NCBI GenBank assembly: GCA_038316335.1
Contig: JBBQAM010000057.1
Coordinates: forward strand, 1 to 24,202
Length of the DNA: 24,202 nucleotides
Reading direction: 5' to 3'
Source of the DNA: JALHST01 sp038316335
GTDB lineage: Bacteria > Bacteroidota > Bacteroidia > Flavobacteriales > Flavobacteriaceae
The position numbers and the translations under genes were made by a program. Positions 23,704-24,202 of the stretch are shown here, one piece after another; within the stretch, counting starts at the first letter, position 1, and each line of letters begins with the position of its first letter. The notes below the pieces were generated by a model. It was not told the DNA's origin. It did not search any database and worked only from the letters and a program-made list of their open reading frames with translations.

Positions 23704-24202
23704 TTATTTTGCCATCGATTTTATGGCATCTAGATACCGTACCAATTCTTCTTTCACTTTTGGGAACAGAAGCATTAATCCCAACATATTCGGAAAAACC
23801 AGGGCAAGTATCATTGCATCCGAAAAAGCAAAAACGGCCCCCATAGATGCGGAAGCACCAATAATTATAAACGTTATGAACAATAGTTTATAACATAGAT
23901 CGGCCACTTTGCCCCTACCGAACAGATATTTCCAAGATTGTAGTCCGTAATACGACCATGAAATCATCGTGGAAACGGCAAACAGTACGACCGCCAAGGT
24001 CAAGACATATGGAAACCACGGAATAACCGATTCAAAAGCCAAGGAAGTGAGCGTCACACCACCTACATTTACACCTTCGACCAAGACTTGGCCTGCTCCG
24101 TCACCACCATATTCGAAAATACCGCCACTGTTATAAAAAATAATGACCAAAGCGGTCAACGTACAGATTACGACTGTATCGATAAAGGGTTCCAAAAGCG
24201 CC
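23704..24202 (-). CDS. Alanine/glycine:cation symporter (AGCS family), C-terminal part
   Basis: The last 165 codons of a Na+-coupled alanine/glycine symporter are present; the frame remains open to the right edge, so the start lies outside the window. The visible part begins with the AGCS hallmark LLEPFIDTVVICTLTALVII. Further membrane spans follow, including VLTLAVVLFAVSTMISWSYY (with the conserved aromatic GLQSWKYLFG after it), LLFITFIIIGASASMGAVF and MILALVFPNMLGLMLLF. The apparent start at 24195 is an internal TTG leucine codon. It lies upstream of the NSS symporter in the same direction, forming a small amino-acid transport neighbourhood. Confidence 0.94.
   Translation of the reverse strand, partial: ALLEPFIDTVVICTLTALVIIFYNSGGIFEYGGDGAGQVLVEGVNVGGVTLTSLAFESVIPWFPYVLTLAVVLFAVSTMISWSYYGLQSWKYLFGRGKVADLCYKLLFITFIIIGASASMGAVFAFSDAMILALVFPNMLGLMLLFPKVKEELVRYLDAIKSMAK

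Noticed and set aside
23704..24195. A complete 163-residue protein starting at 24195
   Set aside because: The start would be an internal TTG codon. The frame is open to the edge and the sequence is the C-terminal part of a longer AGCS symporter.

Overview
The window looks like a chromosomal stretch from a marine-type member of the Flavobacteriaceae (Bacteroidota). Four observations support this. The tRNA-tuf-tRNA(Trp)-secE-nusG-rplKAJL-rpoBC order is the one familiar from this group. Candidate promoters match the Bacteroidota -7 box (TAnnTTTG) rather than sigma70. Most genes lack a Shine-Dalgarno sequence, while rpsU carries a very strong one. A secreted protein combines acidic calcium-binding repeats with tandem Ig/cadherin-like repeats. 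The genus is not resolved by reading alone.

Layout. Positions 1-1721 (minus) hold the N-terminal 573 codons of a large secreted repeat protein that runs off the left edge. A 405-bp gap (1722-2126) contains a cluster of small hairpins. prfC (RF3) is the only plus-strand gene (2127-3716) and converges on a DUF3467 gene through a 40-bp palindromic terminator. From there to the right edge everything is on the minus strand. Read in the direction of transcription (right to left) the order is: an AGCS-type sodium/amino-acid symporter cut by the right edge; a LeuT-like NSS symporter; a 51-residue membrane protein overlapping it by ATGA; a membrane-anchored helix-hairpin-helix protein; an acyl-CoA dehydrogenase; rpsU; xerC; hpf; four tRNAs (Thr-UGU, Tyr-GUA, Gly-UCC, Thr-GGU); tuf; tRNA-Trp; secE; nusG; rplK; rplA; rplJ; rplL; rpoB; rpoC; and the DUF3467 gene.

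How it fits together. The core is a gene-expression block: EF-Tu with tRNAs, the SecE translocon subunit, the NusG elongation factor, the L11/L1 and L10/L7-L12 stalk proteins, and the beta and beta' RNA polymerase subunits. Translation-status genes (hpf, rpsU, prfC) flank it. The right end is a metabolic and transport section with two Na+-coupled amino-acid transporters and an acyl-CoA oxidation enzyme.

Nothing resembling a CRISPR array, prophage, defence island or insertion sequence was seen. The most interesting items are regulatory or small: the rpsU Shine-Dalgarno, a terminator-promoter overlap in front of the tRNA/tuf operon, structured RNA candidates in the tRNA spacers and upstream of prfC, a 17-nt tRNA-Thr 3'-end remnant, a terminator abutting the DUF3467 start codon, and the tiny NSS-partner gene.
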